Positions 55,652 to 64,000 of a DNA stretch of 64,000 nt are shown here, one piece after another (position 1 is the first letter of the stretch; every line of letters starts with the position of its first letter). The notes beneath the pieces were generated by a model. It was not told where the DNA came from. It worked only from the letters and a program-made list of their open reading frames with translations, and did no database searches. The stretch comes from Georgenia soli (GTDB lineage Bacteria > Actinomycetota > Actinomycetes > Actinomycetales > Actinomycetaceae): the NCBI RefSeq assembly GCF_002563695.1, contig NZ_PDJI01000004.1, positions 682,001 through 746,000 on the forward strand. The letters run 5' to 3'. Made by a program: the position numbers and the translations under genes.

Positions 55652-56862
55652 TCCTGCTCCTGCTCCTTGGTCCCGGCGCGCGGCGGGTCCAGCACCTCCG
55701 CGGCGAGCTGGCCGCACGCGCCGTCGATGTCGCTGCCGCGAGTATCCCGCACCGTCGTCGGGATCCCGGCACGTCGGAGCGTGTCGACGAACTCCGCCTC
55801 GACGTCCCGCTCGCTGGCCGTCCACACCGAGCCCGGGGTGGGGTTGAGCGGGATGGGGTTGACGTGGACCCAGCCACGGCCCCGCGCGTTGAGCTCGTCG
55901 GCGAGGAGCTGGGCGCGCCAGGCGTGGTCGTTCATGTCCTTGATGAGGGCGTACTCGATGCTCACCCGGCGGCCGGTGGCCTCGAAGTAGCGGCGGGCGG
56001 CGTCGAGGAGCTCGCCCACCTTCCACCGCGAGTTGATGGGGATGAGCTCGTCGCGCAGCTCGTCGTCCGGGGCGTGCAGGGACACGGCCAGGGTGACGGG
56101 GATGCCCTCCTTGGCGAGCTTGTCGATGGCCGGCACCAGCCCGACGGTGGACACCGTGACGTGGCGGGCGGACAGGCCCAGGCCGGCGGGCGCGGGCTCG
56201 ACCATCCGGCGCACCGCGCCGATGACGGCCTTGTAGTTGGCCATCGGCTCGCCCATGCCCATGAACACGACGTTGCGCAGGTGGGTCGGGCCGCCGGCGA
56301 GGTCGCCGTCGCGCGAGGCCCTGGCGGCCAGCCGCACCTGCTCGACGATCTCGGCGGTGGAGAGGTTGCGGGTCAGGCCCTGCTGGCCGGTCGCGCAGAA
56401 CGGGCACGCCATCCCGCAGCCGGCCTGGGAGGAGACGCACAGGGTGGTGCGGTCGGCGTAGCGCATGAGCACCGACTCGACCATGGCACCGTCGAACAGG
56501 CGCCACAGGGACTTCACCGTCGCCCCCTTGTCCGCCTGCATGTCGCGGACCTTGGTGACGAGCTCGGGCAGCAGGGTGCCGGCGATCTGGTCCCGGGCGG
56601 CCGCGGGCAGGTCCGTCATGTCCTGCGGGTCGCGGGTGAGGTGGTCGAAGTAGTGGCGGGACACCTGGTCGGCCCGGAAGGCGGGCAGCCCCAGCTCGAC
56701 GGCCGCGGCCGCCCGCTCCGCCGTCGTCAGGTCGGCGAGGTGGCGCGGCGGCTTGCCGCGGCGGCGGGCGGTGAAGGTCAGCGTGGGGCGCTCGCCCGGC
56801 CCTTCGTGGGCGGGCCGGACCTGGGGCTGTGCGGGGGGTGGCTGCGTCATGACGTCGCCCAT
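55648..56862 (-). CDS. rlmN: 23S rRNA (adenine(2503)-C(2))-methyltransferase (dual-specificity)
   Basis: A 404-residue radical-SAM enzyme that methylates A2503 of 23S rRNA and A37 of tRNAs. The radical-SAM cysteines are C149-x3-C153-x2-C156 ([11 protein letters not shown]). '[13 protein letters not shown]' and '[11 protein letters not shown]' are present, and the mechanistic C-terminal cysteine lies in '[11 protein letters not shown]'. Two starts are possible (ATG 56862 or 56850). It lies 15 nt after cdsA. The N-terminal ~35 residues are Pro/Gly-rich and not conserved. Confidence 0.96.
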   Translation of the reverse strand: MGDVMTQPPPAQPQVRPAHEGPGERPTLTFTARRRGKPPRHLADLTTAERAAAAVELGLPAFRADQVSRHYFDHLTRDPQDMTDLPAAARDQIAGTLLPELVTKVRDMQADKGATVKSLWRLFDGAMVESVLMRYADRTTLCVSSQAGCGMACPFCATGQQGLTRNLSTAEIVEQVRLAARASRDGDLAGGPTHLRNVVFMGMGEPMANYKAVIGAVRRMVEPAPAGLGLSARHVTVSTVGLVPAIDKLAKEGIPVTLAVSLHAPDDELRDELIPINSRWKVGELLDAARRYFEATGRRVSIEYALIKDMNDHAWRAQLLADELNARGRGWVHVNPIPLNPTPGSVWTASERDVEAEFVDTLRRAGIPTTVRDTRGSDIDGACGQLAAEVLDPPRAGTKEQEQE

Positions 56863-56877
56863 CCTCTCATCCGGCGC

Positions 56878-57813
56878 TCACCCGCCGAGCACCAGCCGCA
56901 GGACGAGGTAGCACACGGGTGCGGTGATGAGCAGCGAGTCCAGCCGGTCCATGATGCCGCCGTGCCCGGGCAGGAGCGAGCCCATGTCCTTGAGGCCGAG
57001 GTCGCGCTTGAGCAGGGACTCGGCGAGGTCGCCGGTGGTGGCGGAGGCGACGACGACGGCGCCGAGGACCACCCCGCCCCACCACGGCCCGTCCAGGGCG
57101 AGGGTGACGAGGACGACGGAGATCGCGACCGAGAGCACGAGGGACCCGGCCAGCCCCTCCCAGGACTTCTTCGGGCTGATCGACGGCGCCATGGGCGTCC
57201 TGCCGAACAGCACCCCGGCGATGTACCCGCCGGTGTCGTTGGCGATCGTGGCCAGGAGGAACGTCACCACGAGCCACGGGCCGTCGGGCTGGCGCAGGAG
57301 CAGCAGGGCGAACCCGGCCAGGTACGGCACGTACGCGGCGGCGAAGATGCCCGCCGAGGCGTCCCGGACGGCGTCCATCCCTCCGCCGTCGAGCACCCGC
57401 CAGACGAAGACGCCGCCGGCGGTGAGCGTGAAGGCCATGAGCATGGCCTCCGCGCCCGCCACCCAGGCGGAGAGGAGAATGCCGACCGCGCCGACCCACA
57501 GGGGCAGCACCGGGATCCGGATGTGCCGCTGGCCCACCGCGGCCGCCAGCTCCCACAGGGCGCCGGCGACAGCGACGACGACCAGCACCACGAACGCCTC
57601 GCGGCGCACGAACAGGCTCAGCGCGACGACCGCGAGGAGGCCGACGCCGACCCCGATGGCCGCGGGCAGGTTCCGGCCGGCCCGTCCTGTCGGCGGCAGC
57701 GGCTTCGGGCGCGGCGGCGCCGGCTCGACCAGCGCCGTGCGCGCGCGCTGGCGGGCCTCCCGGAGCCGCCGGACGGCGTTGGAGAAGGCGTCCGGCGAGG
57801 ACTGGTCGTTCAT
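56878..57813 (-). CDS. cdsA: Phosphatidate cytidylyltransferase (CDP-diglyceride synthase)
   Basis: A 311-residue membrane enzyme forming CDP-diacylglycerol. The signature is 'SPKKSWEGLAGSLVLSVAISVVLV', and the terminal motif 'GDLAESLLKRDLGLKDMGSLLPGHGGIMDRLDSLL' is complete. A basic, Pro-rich cytoplasmic N-terminus (1-55) precedes about eight membrane segments. Its product is the substrate of pgsA at 15.4 kb. ATG 57813 follows the frr stop by 14 nt. Confidence 0.96.
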   Translation of the reverse strand: MNDQSSPDAFSNAVRRLREARQRARTALVEPAPPRPKPLPPTGRAGRNLPAAIGVGVGLLAVVALSLFVRREAFVVLVVVAVAGALWELAAAVGQRHIRIPVLPLWVGAVGILLSAWVAGAEAMLMAFTLTAGGVFVWRVLDGGGMDAVRDASAGIFAAAYVPYLAGFALLLLRQPDGPWLVVTFLLATIANDTGGYIAGVLFGRTPMAPSISPKKSWEGLAGSLVLSVAISVVLVTLALDGPWWGGVVLGAVVVASATTGDLAESLLKRDLGLKDMGSLLPGHGGIMDRLDSLLITAPVCYLVLRLVLGG

Positions 57814-57827
57814 CGCGTCAGACGGCC

Positions 57828-58385
57828 TCAGACCTCGAGGAGCTCGCGCTCCTTGCCCTCCAGCACCGTGTCGACGATCTCGACGTGCTTCTTGGTCAGC
57901 ACCTCGAGCTCCTTCTCGGCGCGGTCGACCTCGTCCTCGCCCGCCTCGCCGTCCTTCTTGATGCGGTCCAGCTGCTCCTTGGTCTTGCGCCGGATGGCCC
58001 GGATGGAGATGCGCGCGTCCTCGCCCTTGGTCTTGGCGAGCTTGACGTAGTCGCGGCGACGCTCCTCCGTCAGGGCGGGCAGCACCACCCGGATGACGTT
58101 GCCGTCGTCGGTGGGGTTCACGCCCAGGTCCGACTCGCGCAGCGCCTTGACGATCGCGCTGGAGGCAGACCGGTCGTACGGGGCGATCAGCACCGTGCGC
58201 GCCTCGGGGATCGTCAGGGACCCCAGCTGCTGCAGCGGCGTCGGCGCGCCGTAGTAGTCGACGAGGATGCTGTTGAACATGCCGGCGTTGGCACGGCCGC
58301 TGCGGATGTGGCTGAGCTCCTCGCGCGCCACCTCCACGGCCTTGTCCATCTTCTCCTCGGCCTCGAGCAGGGCGTCGTCGATCAC
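57828..58385 (-). CDS. frr: Ribosome recycling factor
   Basis: 185 residues, the standard length. '[59 protein letters not shown]' and '[38 protein letters not shown]' are diagnostic. It splits post-termination ribosomes with EF-G. The start is GTG 58385, overlapping the pyrH stop (GTGA). Confidence 0.98.
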   Translation of the reverse strand: MIDDALLEAEEKMDKAVEVAREELSHIRSGRANAGMFNSILVDYYGAPTPLQQLGSLTIPEARTVLIAPYDRSASSAIVKALRESDLGVNPTDDGNVIRVVLPALTEERRRDYVKLAKTKGEDARISIRAIRRKTKEQLDRIKKDGEAGEDEVDRAEKELEVLTKKHVEIVDTVLEGKERELLEV

Positions 58386-59134
58386 GGCGTCACTCCTTGG
58401 TGTTGTAGGTTCGCGGTCACGAGCGTTCCGATCTTCTCACCACGCAGGGCGCGGGTGACGTTGCCGGGCTCGCCCATGCCGAACACGCGCATCGTGAGGT
58501 TGTTCTCCATGCACAGGCTGAAGGCCGCGGCGTCCACGACGCGCAGGCCGTCGCGGATCGCGTCCTCGTAGGTGAGGTGGTCGAGCTTCTGCGCCGACGG
58601 GTCCGTGCGCGGGTCCGCGGTGTAGACGCCGTCGACCCCGTTCTTGCCCACCAGGACCTCGTCGCAGTGGGTCTCCAGGGCGCGCTGGGCGGCGACGGTG
58701 TCCGTGGAGAAGAACGGCATGCCGGCGCCTGCGCCGAACACGACAACGCGCCCCTTCTCCAGGTGGCGGATCGCCCGCAGCGGGATGTACGGCTCGGCCA
58801 CCTGCCCCATCGTGATGGCGGTCTGCACGCGCGTGCGCACGCCGGCCTGCTCGAGGAAGTCCTGCAGGGCCAGGGCGTTCATGACGGTGCCCAGCATGCC
58901 CATGTAGTCCGCGCGCGAGCGGTCGATCCCCCGCTGGGAGAGCTCCGCGCCGCGGAAGAAGTTGCCACCGCCGACGACGACGGCGACCTGGACGCCGTCC
59001 GCGACGGCCACGGCGATCTGGCGGGCGACACCGGAGACGACGTCCGGGTCCAGCCCGACGCTCCCGCCCCCGAACACCTCTCCGGAGAGCTTCAGGAGCA
59101 CCCGGCGTGGGTGCGTGGTCTCGTCGTGCGTCAT
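58382..59134 (-). CDS. pyrH: UMP kinase
   Basis: A 250-residue amino-acid-kinase-fold enzyme phosphorylating UMP. '[14 protein letters not shown]', '[47 protein letters not shown]' and '[34 protein letters not shown]' are the family motifs. ATG 59134 has AGGAGGT; the extension to 59203 is not conserved. It lies after tsf across a strong terminator and is coupled to frr. Confidence 0.98.
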   Translation of the reverse strand: MTHDETTHPRRVLLKLSGEVFGGGSVGLDPDVVSGVARQIAVAVADGVQVAVVVGGGNFFRGAELSQRGIDRSRADYMGMLGTVMNALALQDFLEQAGVRTRVQTAITMGQVAEPYIPLRAIRHLEKGRVVVFGAGAGMPFFSTDTVAAQRALETHCDEVLVGKNGVDGVYTADPRTDPSAQKLDHLTYEDAIRDGLRVVDAAAFSLCMENNLTMRVFGMGEPGNVTRALRGEKIGTLVTANLQHQGVTP

Positions 59135-59202
59135 GTCAACCTCCTGCGGTGACGGTACTGGCCGTGGGTCGCGCGCCGCTCGCCGGACGCGCCCCGGTTG
59201 CA

Positions 59203-59239
59203 CGGTGGCCCCGGTCCGTGATCCGGACCGGGGCCACCG
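59203..59239 (-). terminator. Terminator between tsf and pyrH
   Basis: A perfect 16-bp stem, CGGTGGCCCCGGTCCG (59203-59218) pairing with 59224-59239, around a TGATC loop. It is the strongest hairpin in the window and lies 8 bp past the tsf stop. Confidence 0.92.
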
Positions 59240-59247
59240 GGGGTGCG

Positions 59248-60087
59248 TCAGTTGCCGACGCGGAAGCGGACGAAGCCGGTGAGGGTGCCACCGACCTCCT
59301 CGACGACCTTGCCGACCGTCTTCTTCGGGTCCTTGGCGAACGCCTGGTCGAGCAGCACGTTCTCCTTGAAGTACCCGTTCATGCGGCCCTCGACGATCTT
59401 CGGCAGAGCGGCCTCGGGCTTGCCCTCGTTGCGGGCGGTCTCCTCGGCGATGCGGCGCTCGTTCTCCACCGTCTCGGCGGGAACCTCGTCGCGGCTGAGG
59501 TACGCCGGGGAGTACGCGGCGATGTGCATCGCCACGTCGCGGGCCACCGCGGCGCCGGCCTCGTCCGAGGCGACGAGGACGCCCACCGACGGCGGGAGGT
59601 CCTTGGCGGTGCGGTGCAGGTACAGGGAGACCTTGTCGCCGCTGACACGGGCGACCCGGCGCACGACGATCTTCTCGCCGATGGTCGCGGCGATGCCGTC
59701 GACCTTGTCCGAGACGGTCTCGCCGTCGAGCTGGGCGGCGAGCAGCGAGTCGACGTCGGCGGCGCCGGTGGAGACCGCAGCCTTCAGGACGTCGTTCGCG
59801 AAGTCGATGAAGGACTGGTTCTTGGCGACGAAGTCGGTCTCGGAGTTCACCTCGACGATGACGCCGGTCTCGCCGGCGTCGCCCGGGACGACCTCGGCCG
59901 CGACCAGACCCTCGGCCACGGTGCGACCCTCACGCTTGGCCACGCCCTTCAGACCCTTGACGCGGATGATCTCCAGCGCCTTCTCCTGGTCGCCGTCGGA
60001 CTCGTCGAGAGCCTTCTTGACGTCCAGCATGCCCGCGCCGGTCTTCTCGCGCAGAGCCTTGATGTCAGCGGCGGTGTAGTTCGCCAT
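59248..60087 (-). CDS. tsf: Elongation factor Ts
   Basis: A 279-residue nucleotide exchange factor for EF-Tu. The N-terminal UBA-like domain ('[45 protein letters not shown]') and the core motif '[25 protein letters not shown]' are intact. ATG 60087 has GGAGAGG. It is co-transcribed with rpsB, 30 nt upstream, and ends at a strong terminator. Confidence 0.98.
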   Translation of the reverse strand: MANYTAADIKALREKTGAGMLDVKKALDESDGDQEKALEIIRVKGLKGVAKREGRTVAEGLVAAEVVPGDAGETGVIVEVNSETDFVAKNQSFIDFANDVLKAAVSTGAADVDSLLAAQLDGETVSDKVDGIAATIGEKIVVRRVARVSGDKVSLYLHRTAKDLPPSVGVLVASDEAGAAVARDVAMHIAAYSPAYLSRDEVPAETVENERRIAEETARNEGKPEAALPKIVEGRMNGYFKENVLLDQAFAKDPKKTVGKVVEEVGGTLTGFVRFRVGN

Positions 60088-60117
60088 GGACGATCCTCTC
60101 CAGATCGGTGGTGGTGG

Positions 60118-61119
<1,002 letters not shown>

Positions 61120-61564
61120 GGCACGTCCTTTCCTGGCGCGGGCCGCATCGGCCCGCACACGTCCGGGCCCGGTCTGCCGGCAGTGCCGGCGTCCCCTGGC
61201 CCGTGTTTCCGGTTGTCGCTCGCGACCGGGTGGCCGCGGAGCCCTGGTGCCTGCGACGAGTGGGCGACCCGCAGGGCGGGACCGCTGCACCTCTCGCCTC
61301 GTCGACCTCGGTCCCGCCGGGCGGCGGGCTGGTGCGACGACGTGCGGGCACGCGATGTCAACCGACGGGTGCCGGTTGCGAGGACCATGCTAGCCGATGA
61401 CCCGCCGGTCCCCGCACGGGCGCGGGTGCGGCAGCGGTCACGTCAGCGGCGGTCCCCGGCGATGCGGCGCGCGAGTTGTCCCCAGGTGGCCGAGCTGCCA
61501 CGTCCTCCACAGGTGCCCCGGCTGTCGCGCGCACCGTGGCCGGCGCCCGGGCAGCGTGGCCGCC
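61120..61564. promoter_or_regulatory. Gene-free 445-bp region: rpsB promoter and long leader, M23 gene promoter
   Basis: No coding region is supported here. On the minus strand TAGCAT (61392-61387) is a good -10 for rpsB, leaving about 260 nt of untranslated leader. That leader contains imperfect inverted repeats such as the GCCGGCA/TGCCGGC pair near 61178-61192 and the CCGGTTGTCGC/GCGACCGG pair near 61210-61231. On the plus strand CAGCGT (61552-61557) lies 7 nt before the M23 peptidase ATG. Confidence 0.5.
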
Positions 61565-62353
61565 ATGGCTGCCGCACCCGAGACAGACACCGTCCGTTCT
61601 GACCGCACTGAGCTCACGACCGCCCGTCCGGCGCCGCGCCCGTCCCGCGCTGCCCGCCCCGGGCGACGGGCCACGGGCCGTCGGCTCTCCGCGCAGAGAC
61701 GGGGCGCGGCCGTCGTCCTCGGTCTCGTCTCCGCCCTCGCCCTTGCCACCGGCGTCCATGCGGCACCCGCACCGACGGGGGCCGTCGTCCCCAGCGCCGA
61801 CGGCGGCCACCCGCCCGCGGCGAGCGGCGACGGCGGTGGCACGGCTTCCGGCGACGGGGCCGTCGGTGCCGCGGCCGTCTCCCCCTCGGCGGTGGACGCC
61901 GGCCGCTCCCCCGCCGGGTCCGGGTACGTCTGGCCCACCGGTGACCCGGCCGCCGTGGTCCGGGCCTTCGACGGCCCGCCGAGTCCCTGGGCCCGCGGCC
62001 ACCGCGGGGTGGACCTCGAGCTCGCCGTGGGCGCCCCCGTGCTCGCGGCCGCCGACGGCGTGGTCGCCTTCGCCGGGACCGTGGTGGACCGGCCGGTGAT
62101 CTCGATCGACCATGCCGACGGCGTCCGCACCACCTACGAGCCGGTGCGCCCGGCCGTGCGCGAGGGGCAGCGCGTCACCGCCGGCGAGACGATCGGGCAC
62201 CTGGAGCCGGGCCACTGCCTGGTGCTCCAGCTGACCACCTGCCTGCACCTGGGGGCGCGCACCGGTCCGCGCGCGTACGTCGACCCGCTCCGCCTCCTCG
62301 GCGCCGACGTCGTCGTCCGGCTGCTGCCGGAGAACATGGACCTCGCCGGCTGA
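61565..62353 (+). CDS. M23 family peptidase / LytM-like protein
   Basis: 262 residues, exported by a signal peptide or anchor (basic to about 46, hydrophobic 48-65). A Gly/Ala/Asp-rich linker (70-118) is followed by a LytM domain with 'GHRGVDLELAVGAPVLAAADGVVAFAG' (zinc ligands H147 and D151) and 'HCLVLQLTTCLHLGAR' (H227). The usual final HxH appears as C-L-H, as I recall for actinobacterial M23 proteins near rpsB (CLHWG-type). Hydrolysis of peptidoglycan cross-links, or a regulatory role, remains open. ATG 61565 is chosen; GTG 61556 is possible. It is divergent from rpsB. Confidence 0.88.
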   Translation: MAAAPETDTVRSDRTELTTARPAPRPSRAARPGRRATGRRLSAQRRGAAVVLGLVSALALATGVHAAPAPTGAVVPSADGGHPPAASGDGGGTASGDGAVGAAAVSPSAVDAGRSPAGSGYVWPTGDPAAVVRAFDGPPSPWARGHRGVDLELAVGAPVLAAADGVVAFAGTVVDRPVISIDHADGVRTTYEPVRPAVREGQRVTAGETIGHLEPGHCLVLQLTTCLHLGARTGPRAYVDPLRLLGADVVVRLLPENMDLAG

Positions 62354-62366
62354 GACCCCCGCGCGC

Positions 62367-63269
62367 TCAGGCCCGGGGGTGCGCCTGCGTGTAGGCGGCG
62401 CGGAGGCGCTCCGGGGTCACGTGCGTGTAGCGCTGCGTCGTGGCGAGGGAGCTGTGCCCCAGGACCTCCTGGACCGTGCGGAGGTCGGAGCCGCCGGCGA
62501 GCAGGTGCGTGGCCGCGGTGTGCCGCAGGCCGTGGGGGGCGAGGTCGTGGACGCCGGCGACGGCGGTGAGCCGGTGCAGCACGCCGCGCAGGGTGCGCGG
62601 GTCGAGTCGGCCGCCACGGGCGCCCAGGAAGAGCGCGGGGCCGCTGGCGGGGTTGCCGAGCCTCGGCCGTCCCCGTTCCCGCCAGGCGGTGACGGCCCGC
62701 AGAGCCGGGAGCCCGAACGGGACCACCCGCTCCTTGTCGCCCTTGCCCCTCACGCGCACGGTGCGCTCGGCGTCGTCGAGGTCGTCGACGTCGATGCCGA
62801 CCAGCTCGCTCACCCGGACGCCGGTGGCGTACAGCAGCTCGAGCGCGGCCCAGTCGCGCAGATGGACGGGGTCGTCGTCGCGTGCACGCTCCTCGGCCGT
62901 CCCGAGCAGGCCGGCCGCGTCCTCGACACCGAGCACCACCGGCAGGTGCCGGTCCGGGCGGGGGCTGCGCAGCCGGGCACCGACGTCGGTGCTGAGGTGT
63001 CCCGCGCGGGCCGCCCAGGTGCAGAAGGTCCGGACGGCGGCGACGCGGCGCGCGAGCGTCGAGCGTGACATGCCCCGGCGCTGCTGCCCGACGAGCCAGG
63101 ACCGCAGGACGGTGAGGTCGAGGTCCGTGAGGGCCACGTCGTGCTGCTGCAGGTGGGCCAGGAGCGACGTGACGTCGCCGAGGTAGGCCCGCACCGTGTG
63201 CGGACTGAGGTTGCGCTGCAGACGCAGGTGCCGGCCGAACGCCTCGAGCACCGCCTCCGCCCCCTCCAC
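62367..63269 (-). CDS. xerC: Tyrosine recombinase XerC
   Basis: A ~300-residue site-specific recombinase resolving chromosome dimers at dif, working with FtsK. The N-terminal SAM-like core-binding domain (1-100) is followed by the catalytic domain. All residues are present: R152 (ATGVRVSEL), K179 (GKGDKER), H246-x-x-R249 (PHGLRHTAATH), H272 (LGHSS) and Y281 (TQRYTH). GTG 63269 has TACGGT 7 nt upstream, the leaderless pattern of this genome; GTG 63278 would add three residues. The housekeeping position between dprA and rpsB argues against a mobile-element integrase. Confidence 0.95.
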   Translation of the reverse strand: MEGAEAVLEAFGRHLRLQRNLSPHTVRAYLGDVTSLLAHLQQHDVALTDLDLTVLRSWLVGQQRRGMSRSTLARRVAAVRTFCTWAARAGHLSTDVGARLRSPRPDRHLPVVLGVEDAAGLLGTAEERARDDDPVHLRDWAALELLYATGVRVSELVGIDVDDLDDAERTVRVRGKGDKERVVPFGLPALRAVTAWRERGRPRLGNPASGPALFLGARGGRLDPRTLRGVLHRLTAVAGVHDLAPHGLRHTAATHLLAGGSDLRTVQEVLGHSSLATTQRYTHVTPERLRAAYTQAHPRA

Positions 63270-63392
63270 GCTCCCCACCGTACGCTCGGGCGCCGGGGTT
63301 CCCGCGCAGCCCCGGGCCGGTGCGTCGCGCCGGCGACGCCGGGTTCGTCGCCACGGTGGTGCGGGGGTCGTCGTGACGGTGCCGCCCGGCCC

Positions 63393-64000
63393 TCACCGCG
63401 ACCGGGCCCACGTGGACCCGGTGCGCCGCGCCCGTCCGGCGAGCTCGAGGTGCCCGAGGGCGGCGCGCACCTCCGTCGCCGGCAGGCCGGCCGCCCGGGC
63501 GACGTTGGTGACCGGCGCCGAGCCGCGCAGGGGGAGGGCGTCGAGCACCCGCCGGGCGGCCGGGTCGAGGTCGTCGAGCAGGCCGGCGGGGACCGGTCGG
63601 TCGTCGTCCGTCAGGTGCTCCCCGGCCACCCCGACGAGCTCGAGGACCTCCGCCGCCTCGGTGACGCACACGGCCCCCTGCTCGCGCATCAGCCGGTGGC
63701 ACCCGGCCGAGGCCATGGACGTGACCGGCCCGGGCACCGCCCCCACCGGGCGCGAGAGCTGGGCGGCCCGCGACGCGGTGCTCAGCGCCCCGGAACGCCA
63801 GGCCGCCTCGACGACGACGGTCGCGGCCCCGAGGGCGGCGATCAGCCGGTTGCGGGCGAGGAAGCGGTTGCGGGAGGGCACGGACCCGGGCGGCACCTCC
63901 GAGACGACCGCGCCCGAGGTCGTCACCGCCTCCAGCAGCCTGGTGTTGCCGACCGGGTAGAGCCGGTCGACACCACCGGCGAGGACCGCGGTCGTGACCC
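63393..64000 (-). CDS. dprA: DNA-processing protein DprA, C-terminal part (cut by window end)
   Basis: About 202 codons are present, reading in from beyond base 64000. The Rossmann core is seen at 'LAGGVDRLYPVGNTRLLEAV', 'GAVVSEVPPGSVPSRNRFLARNRLIAALGAATVVVEAAWRSG' and 'PVGAVPGPVTSMASAGCHRLMREQGAVCV'. A C-terminal winged-helix domain follows ('RRVLDALPLRGSAPVTNVARAAGLPATEVRAALGHLELAG'). DprA loads RecA on single-stranded DNA during transformation. The 123-bp gap to xerC has only GC-rich sequence. Confidence 0.95.
   Translation of the reverse strand, partial: VTTAVLAGGVDRLYPVGNTRLLEAVTTSGAVVSEVPPGSVPSRNRFLARNRLIAALGAATVVVEAAWRSGALSTASRAAQLSRPVGAVPGPVTSMASAGCHRLMREQGAVCVTEAAEVLELVGVAGEHLTDDDRPVPAGLLDDLDPAARRVLDALPLRGSAPVTNVARAAGLPATEVRAALGHLELAGRARRTGSTWARSR

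Noticed and set aside
62209..62253. Inactivation of the M23 peptidase because the last HxH motif reads CLH
   Set aside because: From memory of the family, the CLH form is common in actinobacterial M23 proteins encoded beside rpsB, so it is not evidence of a broken gene.
62367..63278. Phage or integron integrase
   Set aside because: The tyrosine recombinase sits in the housekeeping order dprA-xerC-rpsB, with no attachment repeats or phage genes, and has XerC length.

Overview
The window is very G+C-rich DNA with almost no intergenic space. Its gene content and order are those of an actinobacterium, probably a Micrococcales-type organism (an inference from synteny; no 16S gene is present). The diagnostic genes are clgR next to cinA and pgsA, recA-recX with a DUF3046 gene and a giant Lhr helicase, ylxR between nusA and infB, DUF5997, and a dxr-rseP-ispG-GNAT block. 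I see no tRNA, rRNA, CRISPR array, prophage or insertion sequence.

Most of the window is one long housekeeping block read on the minus strand. From right to left it runs dprA (cut by the window end), xerC, [M23 peptidase on +], rpsB-tsf, pyrH-frr-cdsA-rlmN-DivIVA-like-dxr, rseP, ispG-GNAT, [acyltransferase and fpg on +], proS, [DUF4439 lipoprotein on +], rimP-nusA-ylxR-infB-rbfA-truB-ribF, rpsO-pnp-M16 peptidase, dapB, dapA, RNase J, ftsK, pgsA-cinA, clgR, nei2 (+), lhr (+), DUF3046, recA-recX. These genes serve translation, RNA turnover, isoprenoid (MEP), lysine/peptidoglycan and phospholipid synthesis, chromosome segregation, and DNA repair.

Short accessory modules are set into this backbone: an ABC exporter (1-1101, cut by the window start); a block between lhr and nei2 (PrmC-like methyltransferase, DUF5997 with a LysR-like effector-domain protein, type I dehydroquinate dehydratase, ArsR-like regulator with an MFS transporter); a CapA-like protein; a secreted GH3 glycosidase and a small alpha/beta hydrolase (24.8-28.1 kb); and a two-component system divergent from an FtsX-type ABC exporter (33.0-36.9 kb), organised like HrtSR/HrtBA.

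Three regulatory themes stand out. First, many genes lack a Shine-Dalgarno sequence and instead have a -10-like hexamer (TANNNT or close to it) 6-7 nt before an ATG/GTG, which predicts widespread leaderless transcription and fixes several starts. Second, recA carries both a RecA-NDp-type (PafBC-dependent) promoter motif and a separate LexA/SOS-box promoter. Third, a 19-bp tandem-repeat family with a consistent orientation lies just downstream of three stop codons (28166-28455 and 52125-52200). It looks like an undescribed 3'-end element and is the most novel signal I found.
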